Shown piece after piece: positions 8,557 through 17,423 of a stretch of DNA of 64,000 nt. Source of the DNA: Fen-999 sp041480065 (GTDB taxonomy: Bacteria > Pseudomonadota > Gammaproteobacteria > Burkholderiales > Rhodocyclaceae); NCBI GenBank assembly GCA_041480065.1, contig JBGOZF010000018.1, positions 1 through 64,000 of the forward strand, in the 5' to 3' direction. Made by a program: the position numbers and the translations under genes. Each line of letters starts with the position of its first letter. Position 1 is the first letter of the stretch. The notes under the pieces are model-generated. The model was not told where the DNA came from. It ran no database searches and saw nothing but the letters and a program-made list of their open reading frames with translations.

Positions 8557-9028
8557 CTTCAAGCTGGCCTCCAATGAAATAAACATACTCGGCTCGAATC
8601 CGGTCACAGCGACAAGCGCCCGACAATCTCGTTGTCCTGAGGCGCCGTTGCAATCGCCTCCGATTCGCCACCAAACGGTCGGACAATGGCAGTCGACATC
8701 CACTTGCCATCGGCGCGGCTGGTTTTACTTTAGCACAAATTCACGGCCCCCTTATCCGGGCAGAATATCGCTTTGCGTTATCGGCAGAGCCTTGACGAAG
8801 CATGGCAACGTAGTGAGACTAGCACTTTTGGAAGATGATCCGCCTCAGGCCGAAACGCTTGCCGCTGTTATCGCTCATCATTCCGGTCGGGCGTGTCGTG
8901 TTCATCGTCAAGACGATCGGCGAACGTCATGGCGGCCGGCGAAGAGCGATACCTCGAAGTAGATATTGCACCGCAACAACTCCAGGGCCACAATGGTGGC
9001 ATCGACAACCCAGCCAGGGGGAAACGCC
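8557..9028 (+). other. divergent intergenic region, 472 bases
   Basis: This gap separates the OmpA gene (minus) from the MaoC-Pta gene (plus). It should hold the promoters of both. Around 8720-8775 it is locally AT-richer, a likely promoter zone. From 8813 it contains a receiver-domain gene fragment described separately. I found no RNA gene or clear operator. A sigma-28-like pair on the minus strand has the wrong spacing. Confidence 0.6.
8813..8962 (+). pseudogene. remnant of a response-regulator receiver domain
   Basis: From a GTG codon the frame reads VRLALLEDDPPQAETLAAVI and continues for about eight residues to RACRVH. This is the classic first strand and helix of a receiver domain, with the acidic LLEDD cluster in place. 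After about 31 codons the similarity stops and the frame ends after 49 codons in unrelated sequence. The phosphoacceptor Asp, conserved Lys and output domain are missing. It looks like the truncated 5' end of a response-regulator gene left by a deletion. A functional micropeptide cannot be excluded, but the abrupt loss of similarity favours a relic. Confidence 0.6.
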
Positions 9029-10441
9029 ATGGGCGGAACCGAACTCCTCGAATTCATCGAGAATCGCACCTACTCGGAAATCGCCGTCGGCGACAGCGCC
9101 ATCCTCGTGCGCACCTTGCGTCCCGAGGATATCCAGATGTTCGCCATCATGTCGGGCGACTTCAACCCGACCCACGTCGATCCGGAATATGCGCGTTCCT
9201 CGCAATTCCGGGAAGTCGTCGCCCACGGCATGTGGGGCGGCGCGCTGATATCCAACGTCCTCGGCACCCAGTTCCCCGGCCCCGGCACGGTTTACATGGA
9301 TCAGAGCCTGCATTTCGCGCGCCAGGTGCGGGTCGGCGACACCATCACCGTCAAGGTGACCTGCCAGCGCAAGTTCGACCACAACCACCACATCATCTTC
9401 GACTGCGACTGCACCAACCAGGACGGCGAAAGAGTGATCCACGGCACCGCCGAGGTGGCGGCGCCGACGGAAAAGATCCGGCGCCTCAAGGTCGCAATGC
9501 CCGACCTGAAACTCTCCGAAACCAGGAAATCCCGCTACGAGCATCTGCTCGAGATCACCAAGGGCCTTTCGCCGATCGCGATGGCGGTCGCTCACCCGTG
9601 CGACGCCGAATCCCTCAAGGGCGCCATCCTCGCCCGCGATCGCGGTCTGATCGTGCCGACTCTGGTTGGCCCGGAAGACAAGATCCGGGCTCTCGCCGAA
9701 CAACTGACCCTCGATCTGGCCGGCTGCACGATTCTCAACGTCCCGCACAGCCATGCCGCCGCCGAATGCGCGGTCGCGCTGGCCCGCGAAGGCCAGGTCG
9801 ATGCGCTGATGAAAGGTTCGCTGCACACCGACGAACTGATGGCCGAGGTGGTCGACAAAGCCACCGGCCTGAGAACCGAGAGACGCATCAGCCACGTGTT
9901 CATGATGGACGTGCCGACCTACCCGCGTCCGCTGATGATCACCGACGCCGCAATCAACGTCCAGCCCGGTCTGGAAGACAAGGTCGACATCGTCCAGAAC
10001 GCAATCGATCTCGCGCGCATGCTGCACATCCCCGAGCCGAAGGTGGCGATCCTGGCGGCCGTCGAAATGGTGAATCCGAAGATGCAGGCGACGCTCGATG
10101 CCGCGGCCCTGTGCAAGATGGCCGACCGCGGCCAGATCAAGGGCGGCTTGCTGGACGGCCCGCTGGCCTTCGACAACGCCATTTCCGTGGTTGCCGCGCG
10201 CACCAAGGGCATCAAGTCGGCCGTCGCCGGCCAGGCCGACATACTGCTGGTGCCGGATATCGAATCGGGCAACATGCTGGCCAAACAGTTGGAATATCTT
10301 GCCGATGCGCTCTCGGCCGGCATCGTCCTCGGCGCCCGCGTGCCCATCGTCCTGACCAGCCGGGCCGACTCGGCGGAAACGCGCACCGCTTCGACCGCCA
10401 TCGCGCTCGTGATGGCCCATGCCAAGCGCAAGAAGGCCTGA
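9029..10441 (+). CDS. MaoC hydratase / phosphate acetyl(butyryl)transferase fusion
   Basis: The 470-aa protein starts at an ATG eight bases after AGGGGG. Residues 1-150 form a MaoC-like hot-dog domain (MSGDFNPTHVDPEYA, then VAHGMWGGALISN), which hydrates enoyl-CoA. Residues from about 165 form a phosphotransacetylase domain (VAHPCDAESLKGAILA, then ALMKGSLHTDELM, then TDAAINVQP), which swaps CoA for phosphate on an acyl group. This fusion is annotated in proteobacteria as bifunctional enoyl-CoA hydratase/phosphate acetyltransferase. With the kinase gene 5 bases downstream it forms an acyl-CoA to acyl-phosphate to ATP route. The acyl chain may be acetyl, propionyl or butyryl. Confidence 0.9.
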   Translation: MGGTELLEFIENRTYSEIAVGDSAILVRTLRPEDIQMFAIMSGDFNPTHVDPEYARSSQFREVVAHGMWGGALISNVLGTQFPGPGTVYMDQSLHFARQVRVGDTITVKVTCQRKFDHNHHIIFDCDCTNQDGERVIHGTAEVAAPTEKIRRLKVAMPDLKLSETRKSRYEHLLEITKGLSPIAMAVAHPCDAESLKGAILARDRGLIVPTLVGPEDKIRALAEQLTLDLAGCTILNVPHSHAAAECAVALAREGQVDALMKGSLHTDELMAEVVDKATGLRTERRISHVFMMDVPTYPRPLMITDAAINVQPGLEDKVDIVQNAIDLARMLHIPEPKVAILAAVEMVNPKMQATLDAAALCKMADRGQIKGGLLDGPLAFDNAISVVAARTKGIKSAVAGQADILLVPDIESGNMLAKQLEYLADALSAGIVLGARVPIVLTSRADSAETRTASTAIALVMAHAKRKKA

Positions 10442-10446
10442 GCGCA

Positions 10447-11628
10447 ATGGTCGACGCAATTCTCACGCTCAACGCCGGCTCGTCATCGATCAAGTTCGCG
10501 CTCTTCGCGGCGCAGCAACCCATCCCGGCCAAGCCGGAACTGGTCGGCCAGATCGACGGCATCGGCGCCCGGCCGCACATCAAGGCCAAGGATGCGGCCG
10601 GGCACTCGCTCGACGATGTCGATCTGCGCCTCTCCGGCGACGGCCAGCATCGCCAGGCCCTGGGTTTCCTGCTCAAATGGTTGCGCACCCACAACGCTGG
10701 CTGGCGCATCGCCGGTGTCGGCCACCGTGTCGTCCACGGCGCCCAGGACTACTCGCGACCCATCGTTCTCGATGCCGCCACGGTCGATAGGCTCAAACAC
10801 TTCATCCCGCTGGCGCCCCTGCACCAGCCTCACAACATTGCCGGCATCGAGGCCATGACCACTGCTTTACCCGAGGTCAAGCAAGTCGCCTGCTTCGATA
10901 CCGCCTTTCATCGGACCCAGCCGGAACTGGCCCAGCGTTTCGCGCTGCCGCGCAACATCACGGCCCAGGGTGTGCGGCGCTACGGCTTTCATGGTCTCTC
11001 GTACGAGTACATCGCCGACGTCCTGCCCAGCCACTTGGGCAGTCGCGCCGAGGGCCGCGTCATCGTCGCCCACCTCGGCAACGGGGCCTCGATGTGCGCC
11101 ATGAAGGAGCGCCACAGCGTCGCCACGACCATGGGCTTCACGGCAGTCGAAGGCCTGATGATGGGCACCCGCACGGGCAGTCTCGATCCCGGCGTGCTGC
11201 TCTACCTGATGGATTACCAGAACATGGACGCCAAGGCGCTGACGCAGCTCCTGTACAAGGAATCGGGCCTGCTCGGCGTTTCCGGCATTTCCCAGGACAT
11301 GCGCGAACTGCTCGCCTGCGACCGACCCGAAGCGCGCGAGGCGGTAGACCTCTTCTGCTACCGCATCGTGCGCGAAATCGGCTCCCTGTCGGCCGCACTG
11401 GGCGGACTCGACGCCCTGGTGTTCACCGGCGGCATCGGCGAGCATGCGGCGCCGGTGCGGGAACGCGTTTGCCAAGGCAGCGCCTGGCTCGGCATCGAAC
11501 TCGATGCGGTTGCCAACGACCGGGACGCCACGCGCATTTCCGCCGCCGGCAGCGGCGTGGACGTACTGGTGCTGCCCACCAACGAGGAATGGATGATCGC
11601 CCGCCACACGGCGGACCTGATCGGCTGA
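10447..11628 (+). CDS. ackA: acetate/propionate kinase
   Basis: The protein has 393 aa, the normal family length (about 400). It starts with the acetokinase signature LTLNAGSSSIKFALF, and has VGHRVVHG, the CFDTAFH segment, RYGFHGLSYEYI, GNGASMCAM, MGTRTGSLDPG and the C-terminal FTGGIGEHA ATP-site motif. It transfers phosphate from an acyl-phosphate to ADP, or the reverse. The ATG lies 5 bases after the phosphotransacetylase stop, so the two are co-transcribed and catalyse successive steps. Whether acetate or a longer acid is preferred cannot be seen. Confidence 0.95.
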   Translation: MVDAILTLNAGSSSIKFALFAAQQPIPAKPELVGQIDGIGARPHIKAKDAAGHSLDDVDLRLSGDGQHRQALGFLLKWLRTHNAGWRIAGVGHRVVHGAQDYSRPIVLDAATVDRLKHFIPLAPLHQPHNIAGIEAMTTALPEVKQVACFDTAFHRTQPELAQRFALPRNITAQGVRRYGFHGLSYEYIADVLPSHLGSRAEGRVIVAHLGNGASMCAMKERHSVATTMGFTAVEGLMMGTRTGSLDPGVLLYLMDYQNMDAKALTQLLYKESGLLGVSGISQDMRELLACDRPEAREAVDLFCYRIVREIGSLSAALGGLDALVFTGGIGEHAAPVRERVCQGSAWLGIELDAVANDRDATRISAAGSGVDVLVLPTNEEWMIARHTADLIG

Positions 11629-11680
11629 AGGGCGGGCGCGACGGGAGGTAGAATCGGCGCTGTTCCCTCGCCAGCCATTC

Positions 11681-13228
11681 ATGTCGCTCCAGCCGCCCTC
11701 GCAAGACACACGCCTGCATCTCCTGATTCTCGCCGCCGAACCCGGCGAGGCGGAGTCCCTGGCTACCCATTTCGGCGGTGACGGCGCACCTGCGCATTTC
11801 GTGCAAGTGGCGGACGCCACGGGACTGCGCGCGGCCTTGCGCAGCCCGCATTGGGACGCGCTGCTCTACCTGCATGGCCTGCCGCGCCTTACCGCGCCCG
11901 GCGCGCTCAAGATCCTGCACGGACAGGAGCTGGATCTGCCCTTCATCATCGTCGCCGAGCCGGCCGACGAGAAGGCCGCCGTACGCGCCATGCGCTCCGG
12001 CGCCCATGACGTGGTCTCGCGCGACCGGCTGGAACGCCTGCTGCCGGCCGTCGAACGCGAACTGCGCGAAGCGCGCCATCGGGCCGACCACCGCGCAACG
12101 CTGGAGATGGTGCATGACAGCGAAGCGCGCTTCCGCGGCCTGGCCGAGAGCCTGCCGGGCATGGTCTTCCACTTGCAGCGCGAGCGCGACGGCAGCTACC
12201 GCTTCCTTTACGTCAGCGAGGGCAGCCATCGGCTGTTCGGCACCAAGCAGCATGAACTGCTGGCCTCGCCGAAGAAATTCTTCGACGCCTTCGATGCCGA
12301 CGACCGCCGCACTCTCGACGCCGCGCTGGCGGCGTCCGCGGCCAGCGGAACTCCGCTCGACTGGGCCGGACGCCTGCGCGGCCGCAGCCGGCGCAAGTGG
12401 ATCGAACTGCGCTCGACGCCCCAGCGCGGCGAAGACGGCGGCAGCCAGGGTGTCGTCGCCTGGCAGGGCATCGCCACCAACATCACCATCAACAAGGAGA
12501 CGGAAGCGGCGCTGCGGTCTTCACGCGAGCAATTGTCGGAACTCTCCTTTCACCTCGAGGCGGCCAAGGAAGAGGAGCGCGAACGCATCGCCCGCGACAT
12601 CCACGACGATCTCGGCAGCATCCTCGTGCGCCTGAAGATCGAGGCGGCGCTGCTGGCCACCAAGCTGCCGACCCAGCCGCCAGCGTTGCGCGAGAAGGCA
12701 TTGTCGATCGAGGGCCTACTCGATCAGGCCATGGGCACGGCCAGCCGCGTCGCCCGCGAACTGCGGCCCGGCATCCTCAAGGAGTTCGGCCTGCCGGCGG
12801 CGATCGAATCGCTGACCGAGGATTTCTCGCAGCATATCGGCATCACTTGCCGGGTCCAGTGCGACGACGACCTCGAGCCGGATGCCGACACCTCGCTGGC
12901 GCTTTTCCGCATCGTCCAGGAAACGCTGACCAATGTCGCCAAGCATGCCCACGCGTCGCTCGTGGTCGTGCGCCTGAGGCGGGAAAAAGGTAGCATTGTG
13001 CTCGAGTTGCGCGACAACGGCCGCGGCATCTCGGAGGCCGACATGGCAAAGCCGAAATCCTTCGGCCTGCGCGGCATCCGCGAACGGGTGCACAGCCTGG
13101 CCGGGGAGTTCTCGATCTCCGCCGGCGAGCATGGCGGCACCCACATCCGTCTGCGCGTGCCCGAGCAGCGCGGCGCCGAACCGGCGGCAACGGAAGAAGC
13201 CGAAGGCATTCAACAGAAACTATTTTGA
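11681..13228 (+). CDS. hybrid-type sensor histidine kinase (NarX/HisKA_3 class) with degenerate receiver
   Basis: The protein has 515 aa and no membrane segment. Residues 1-130 fold like a receiver, but the phosphoacceptor Asp position in DALLYLHGLP is Leu64, so it cannot be phosphorylated in the usual way. A PAS domain follows (about 140-275: FRGLAESLPGMVFHL, then WQGIATNIT). The HisKA_3 box has His308 in RERIARDIHDDLGS, then a HATPase domain (QETLTNVAKHAH, DNGRGIS, GLRGIRERV). It autophosphorylates and should signal to the NarL-type regulator that starts 3 bases downstream. Its cytosolic nature suggests an internal cue; ligand and target genes are unknown. Confidence 0.9.
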   Translation: MSLQPPSQDTRLHLLILAAEPGEAESLATHFGGDGAPAHFVQVADATGLRAALRSPHWDALLYLHGLPRLTAPGALKILHGQELDLPFIIVAEPADEKAAVRAMRSGAHDVVSRDRLERLLPAVERELREARHRADHRATLEMVHDSEARFRGLAESLPGMVFHLQRERDGSYRFLYVSEGSHRLFGTKQHELLASPKKFFDAFDADDRRTLDAALAASAASGTPLDWAGRLRGRSRRKWIELRSTPQRGEDGGSQGVVAWQGIATNITINKETEAALRSSREQLSELSFHLEAAKEEERERIARDIHDDLGSILVRLKIEAALLATKLPTQPPALREKALSIEGLLDQAMGTASRVARELRPGILKEFGLPAAIESLTEDFSQHIGITCRVQCDDDLEPDADTSLALFRIVQETLTNVAKHAHASLVVVRLRREKGSIVLELRDNGRGISEADMAKPKSFGLRGIRERVHSLAGEFSISAGEHGGTHIRLRVPEQRGAEPAATEEAEGIQQKLF

Positions 13229-13231
13229 TTC

Positions 13232-13873
13232 ATGGCTGAAAAAATTCACGTACTCATCGCCGACGACCACGCCATCGTGCGCCAGGGGCTCAGGCAGATC
13301 CTGTCGGAAACCGAGGACCTCATCGTGGCCGGCGAGGCCGATGACGGCGTCGAAGCCCTGCAACTGGCCCGCGCCGGCGAGTGGGACGTATTCCTGCTCG
13401 ATGTCTCCATGCCCAACCGCAACGGCATCGACACGCTGAAACAACTCAAGAAGGAATTCCCGAAGCTGCCCGTACTCATCCTGTCCATGCACCCGGAGGA
13501 GCAATACGCCATCCGGGCGCTCAAGGCGGGCGCGTCCGGCTACCTGACCAAGCAAAGTGCGCCGGAACAGTTGGTAACGGCGATACGCCAGGTCGCTCGC
13601 GGCAAGAAGTATGTCAGCGCCACCGTCGCCATGCAGCTCGCCGACGCCATCGCCAACGACTCCGAGCAGCCGCCGCACGAACTGCTCTCGGACCGCGAAT
13701 ACGAGGTCCTGAAACTCATCGCCGCCGGCAAGACGCTGACCCAGATCGCGGACGAGCTCAACCTCGCCGTCGCCACCATCAGCACCTTCCGCGCCCGCAT
13801 CCTGATCAAGCTGGGCCTGGGCAGCACCGCCGAAATGATCCGCTACGGCCTGGAACAAGGGCTGGTCGAGTAG
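13232..13873 (+). CDS. NarL/FixJ-type response regulator
   Basis: The 213-aa protein has a receiver domain (1-120, acidic pair in IADDHAIVRQGLRQIL, phosphoacceptor Asp57 in FLLDVSMP, conserved Lys in GYLTKQS) and a LuxR-type helix-turn-helix (about 148-210: LSDREYEVLKLIAAGKTLTQ, then IADELNLAVATIS). It is the cognate partner of the upstream kinase, being 3 bases away. A diguanylate cyclase gene starts 7 bases after it, and fliC is next. Its targets may include motility genes, but I see no binding-site evidence. Confidence 0.93.
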   Translation: MAEKIHVLIADDHAIVRQGLRQILSETEDLIVAGEADDGVEALQLARAGEWDVFLLDVSMPNRNGIDTLKQLKKEFPKLPVLILSMHPEEQYAIRALKAGASGYLTKQSAPEQLVTAIRQVARGKKYVSATVAMQLADAIANDSEQPPHELLSDREYEVLKLIAAGKTLTQIADELNLAVATISTFRARILIKLGLGSTAEMIRYGLEQGLVE

Positions 13874-13880
13874 AACGCTC

Positions 13881-15629
13881 ATGGCCGACCCGACCCCCTC
13901 CGAAATCGCCCGCGAAACCCTGAAGCGACTGGCCATGCAGCGCAAGCCGGCGACGCCGGACAACTACCGCGCGATCTACCACGAGATTGCCGGCACCGGC
14001 AGCAGCGAAACCTTCCCCGAGCGCTCCCTGAAGGCGCTCGCGGCGGCGCTGCCGCGCACGACGCCCGAGCAGATGCGTTTCTGCCGCCAGTTCGATGCCG
14101 CCGTCGGCGAAGGCAACTGGGAAGGCATCAAGTCGGTGCTCGGCGAATTCCTGAGCAAGACGGCTGCCGCGGCGCCGAACTGGAGCAGCCTGATCCACGG
14201 CCTGCTGGCGCAGTTGGAGATGCGCCACGCCGGCATCACCGCCGCCAAGAAGCGCGAGGTGCTCGAACACGTGCTTTCCGCTTCCGGCTCCGCCGAGATA
14301 TTGTTCAACCGCCTGCAATCGCTGACCAAAAACTGGTCGCAGGGCGTCGCCGGCGAGGCAGCCGGCGTGCTGGAAACCGCCGAAGCCGGTCTGGCGCCGG
14401 CCGAGGCAGCGCCACCGGGCGAGACCGGCGCTGCCGGTGCCGAACTGCAGGAGCTGCTGGCGCAGATCATCGACAACACGCTCAGCGTCATCGTCGCCGA
14501 CGCCCCCGAGCTGGCCAAGGAAGCCGAGGCACTGGCCGCCGAAGTGCGCGCCGCGCGCTCGGCGGCGCAGATCGCCACTCTCGCCGCCAAGCTGAAGAAG
14601 TTCGCCTATCGCCTCCAGTTCGTCGCCGAGGATCAGGTCGAACTGAAGACTGCACTGGTGCACCTGTTGCACCTGATCATCGAGAACATCAACGAGCTGG
14701 TCATCGACGACCAGTGGATCCAGGGCCAGGTGGCCATGGTGCGCGATCTCATCGACCAGCCGCTCAGCCTGCGCCAGGTGGACGACGTCGAGCGCCGCCT
14801 GAAGGATCTGATCTACAAGCAGAGTGCGCTCAAGAAGAGCCTCAACGACGCGCGCGAGCGCATGAAGGCCATGCTCGCCTCCTTCGTCGATCGCCTGGCC
14901 GAGTTCGCCTCCACCACCGGCGAATACCATGACCGTATCGGCGTCTGCGCCGAAAAGGTGTCGAAGGCCAAGGACATCAGCGACCTCTCCGACGTGCTCG
15001 ACGTCGTCATGCAGGAATCGCGCGCCGTCCAGCTCGCCGCCCAGCGCTCGCGCGACGAGCTCCTGGAGATGCGCGCCCGCGTGCAGGAAGCCGAGCAGGA
15101 AGTCGCCCGCTTGCAGGAGGAACTCGCCCAGACGAGCGAAATGGTCCGCCACGACGCGCTCACCGGCGTCCTGAACCGCAAGGGCATGGACGAGGCCATG
15201 GCGCGCGAGGTCGGCCGCGCCCGACGCCGCGACGCACCAATGTGCGTCGCCCTGCTCGACATCGACAATTTCAAGCGCATCAACGATACCTATGGGCACG
15301 AAACCGGCGACCAGGCGCTGGTGCACCTCGCCCAGGTGGTAAAGGCCACCCTGCGCCCCCAGGACACCCTGGCCCGCGTCGGCGGCGAGGAATTCGTCAT
15401 CATCCTCTCCGATACCCGGCTCGACGACGCCGTGCAGGCGATGGTGCGCGTGCAGCGCGAACTGACGCGGAAGTTCTTCCTCCACCGCAACGAGAAACTC
15501 CTGATCACCTTCAGTTGCGGCGTCGCCGAACTGGCCGGCGAGGAAGAACCGGCCGACGCCGTCAAGCGCGCCGACCAGGCGATGTACCTGGCCAAGCGAG
15601 CCGGGAAGAACCGGGTTCTGGCTGCCTGA
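13881..15629 (+). CDS. GGDEF diguanylate cyclase with long helical N-terminus
   Basis: The 582-aa protein has no membrane span. Residues 1-420 are predicted helical and contain no domain I can name; alanine/glutamate-rich coiled coils are likely at 300-420. The GGDEF domain occupies about 420-580, with active-site GGEEF at 501-505 and an RPQD allosteric inhibition site at 492-495, five residues before it. It should make c-di-GMP from GTP under product feedback. It is the last gene of the kinase-regulator operon and lies just upstream of fliC, so it probably modulates motility through YcgR or similar receptors. Confidence 0.92.
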   Translation: MADPTPSEIARETLKRLAMQRKPATPDNYRAIYHEIAGTGSSETFPERSLKALAAALPRTTPEQMRFCRQFDAAVGEGNWEGIKSVLGEFLSKTAAAAPNWSSLIHGLLAQLEMRHAGITAAKKREVLEHVLSASGSAEILFNRLQSLTKNWSQGVAGEAAGVLETAEAGLAPAEAAPPGETGAAGAELQELLAQIIDNTLSVIVADAPELAKEAEALAAEVRAARSAAQIATLAAKLKKFAYRLQFVAEDQVELKTALVHLLHLIIENINELVIDDQWIQGQVAMVRDLIDQPLSLRQVDDVERRLKDLIYKQSALKKSLNDARERMKAMLASFVDRLAEFASTTGEYHDRIGVCAEKVSKAKDISDLSDVLDVVMQESRAVQLAAQRSRDELLEMRARVQEAEQEVARLQEELAQTSEMVRHDALTGVLNRKGMDEAMAREVGRARRRDAPMCVALLDIDNFKRINDTYGHETGDQALVHLAQVVKATLRPQDTLARVGGEEFVIILSDTRLDDAVQAMVRVQRELTRKFFLHRNEKLLITFSCGVAELAGEEEPADAVKRADQAMYLAKRAGKNRVLAA

Positions 15630-15700
15630 GTCCATTCCTTCCGGCCGTTCCGAAACACTCCTGGCCCTGCCGCACTCGCCCCTGCCATTCTTCAGTGGCC

Positions 15701-15727
15701 TAAAGTTTCCGCTGCCCCCTCCGATAA
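15701..15727 (+). promoter_or_regulatory. sigma-28 (FliA) promoter of fliC
   Basis: The -35 box TAAAGTTT (15701-15708) matches the flagellar sigma-28 consensus exactly. After 11 bases comes TCCGATAA (15720-15727), 7 of 8 matching GCCGATAA. The leader to the fliC ATG is about 90 bases and holds a small GCGGA/TCCGC hairpin with a GCGA tetraloop at 15739-15752. Confidence 0.93.
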
Positions 15728-15823
15728 AGGTTCTGTGTGCGGAGCGATCCGCCCCGAACCCCGGAGCCGGCCCAAGGAAGCAAGACAGGCCGGCGCGGCT
15801 AACCCTCTGAAAGGAGTACGAAA

Positions 15824-17338
15824 ATGTCTGCTGTTATCAACACCAACATTGCCTCGCTCAACGCCCAGCGCAACCTCAGCTCTTCCCAGTCTTCCCTGCA
15901 AACAGCTCTGCAGCGCCTCTCATCCGGCCTCCGCATCAACAGCGCCAAGGACGACGCCGCCGGCATGGCCATCGCCTCCCGGATGAGCACCCAGATCAAC
16001 GGCCTGAACCAGGCCGTCCGCAACGCCAACGACGGCATCTCCCTGGCGCAAACCGCCGAGGGCGCGCTGTCCGAAGCCACCAACAACCTGCAGCGCATCC
16101 GCGAACTGGCCGTCCAGTCCGCCAACGCGTCGAACTCCGCTTCTGACCGCGCAGCCCTCCAGGCCGAAGTGAACCAGCGCGTGGCGGAAATCACCCGTAT
16201 CGGCACCCAGACCCAGTTCAACGGCTTGAACCTGCTCGACGGCAGCTTTACCAGCCAGAACTTCCAGGTGGGCGCCAACGCCAACCAGACCATCAGCGTC
16301 TCCTCCATCGCCGACGCCCGCTCCTCGGCGCTGGGCAGCAACGTCCTGGTCGCCGACGGCACCATCACCGGCAACGTCGTCACCGCCTCGGCCACCGCGA
16401 ACGGCGTCACCGCCATGCTCGCGGCTGGCGGCTTCACGATCTCGACGACCGACGCCAGCGGTTCCGTCCTGACGACCTCGCCGCTCACCTACTCGGCCAA
16501 CTCCGGCGCCAACGTGATCGCCGGTGCAATCAATACCGCGGCTGCCGGCGTCGGCGTAACCGCCGTGGGATCGAACAGCGCAACGCTGTCCGGGCTCTCG
16601 GCCGCCGGCACGGTCACCTTCACGCTGAATACGCAGACGACCACCGGTAACGGCACCTTCACCGCGGTCTCCGCCAACATCAGTGCCGTCATCAGCGACC
16701 AGAATGACCTTTCGTCCCTGGTCTCGGCGATCAACGGTGTCCAGAGCACAACGGGCATCACCGCCGACTTCACCACGGCCGGCAACAAGTCCTCGATCAC
16801 TCTGTCGACCCTCGACGGCCGCAACATCGGCATCGGCGCCTTCGCCAACTCGACGGTCGGCAACGATTCGATCAGCTTCAGCGCCAACACCCTGACGGAA
16901 GGCGGCATCGTCGCAGCCGTGAAGACCGGTACGGTCGCACTGAGCAGCGCCCGCGGCCAGATCTCGACCGCAAACGCCAGCGCCGAAGTCTTCGTCAGCG
17001 CCGGTACCAACAACAGCGCCTTCCAGTCCGTGTCGGCGGTCGACGTCTCGACGGCAAGCGGTGCGCAAACCGCGATCGCCACAATCGACGCGGCCTTGAA
17101 CCAAATCAACGGCTCGCGTGGTGCCCTGGGTGCCTACCAGAACCGCTTCGACTCCGCGGTGGCGAGCCTGCAGACGACGTCGGAGAACCTCTCCGCCGCC
17201 CGCAGCCGGATTCAGGACACGGACTTCGCGGCGGAAACCGCCAACCTGACCCGCGCCCAGATCCTGCAGCAAGCTGGCACGGCAATGCTGGCCCAAGCGA
17301 ACGCGCTGCCGCAGCAAGTGCTGACGCTCTTGAAGTAA
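15824..17338 (+). CDS. fliC: flagellin
   Basis: The protein has 504 aa. The conserved N-terminal D0/D1 region (NTNIASLNAQRNL, RLSSGLRINSAKDDAAGMAI) and C-terminal region (GALGAYQNRFDSAVASL, DTDFAAETANLTRAQILQQA) flank a serine/threonine/alanine-rich variable part (about 170-400) exposed on the filament. It is exported by the flagellar apparatus and polymerises into the filament. A good AAGGAG site precedes the ATG. It is transcribed from a sigma-28 promoter and ends at a hairpin before flaG. Its chaperone FliS and cap FliD are encoded downstream. It is the only flagellin gene in this window. Confidence 0.98.
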   Translation: MSAVINTNIASLNAQRNLSSSQSSLQTALQRLSSGLRINSAKDDAAGMAIASRMSTQINGLNQAVRNANDGISLAQTAEGALSEATNNLQRIRELAVQSANASNSASDRAALQAEVNQRVAEITRIGTQTQFNGLNLLDGSFTSQNFQVGANANQTISVSSIADARSSALGSNVLVADGTITGNVVTASATANGVTAMLAAGGFTISTTDASGSVLTTSPLTYSANSGANVIAGAINTAAAGVGVTAVGSNSATLSGLSAAGTVTFTLNTQTTTGNGTFTAVSANISAVISDQNDLSSLVSAINGVQSTTGITADFTTAGNKSSITLSTLDGRNIGIGAFANSTVGNDSISFSANTLTEGGIVAAVKTGTVALSSARGQISTANASAEVFVSAGTNNSAFQSVSAVDVSTASGAQTAIATIDAALNQINGSRGALGAYQNRFDSAVASLQTTSENLSAARSRIQDTDFAAETANLTRAQILQQAGTAMLAQANALPQQVLTLLK

Positions 17339-17357
17339 GCGGATAGCGAAATGGTGA

Positions 17358-17396
17358 CGCGGCGGACCGGCTAGAATTCTCAGTCGGTCCGCCGCG
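17358..17396 (+). terminator. hairpin after fliC
   Basis: Twelve-base arms CGCGGCGGACCG (17358-17369) and its complement (17385-17396) enclose a 15-base loop, 20 bases past the fliC stop. There is no T-tract, so it may act as an attenuator or protect the mRNA 3' end rather than terminate fully. Confidence 0.7.
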
Positions 17397-17423
17397 CTCA
17401 GCCCCCTACCAAGGAGATCGAAC

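Noticed and set aside
8707..8732. sigma-28-like promoter on the minus strand before the OmpA gene (TAAAGTAA and GCCGATGG)
   Set aside because: Spacing is 10 rather than 11 bases, each box has two mismatches, and the implied leader is about 150 bases.
13806..15635. 609-codon antisense frame over the diguanylate cyclase gene
   Set aside because: Shadow of the GGDEF coding frame; composition is that of complementary high-GC codons.
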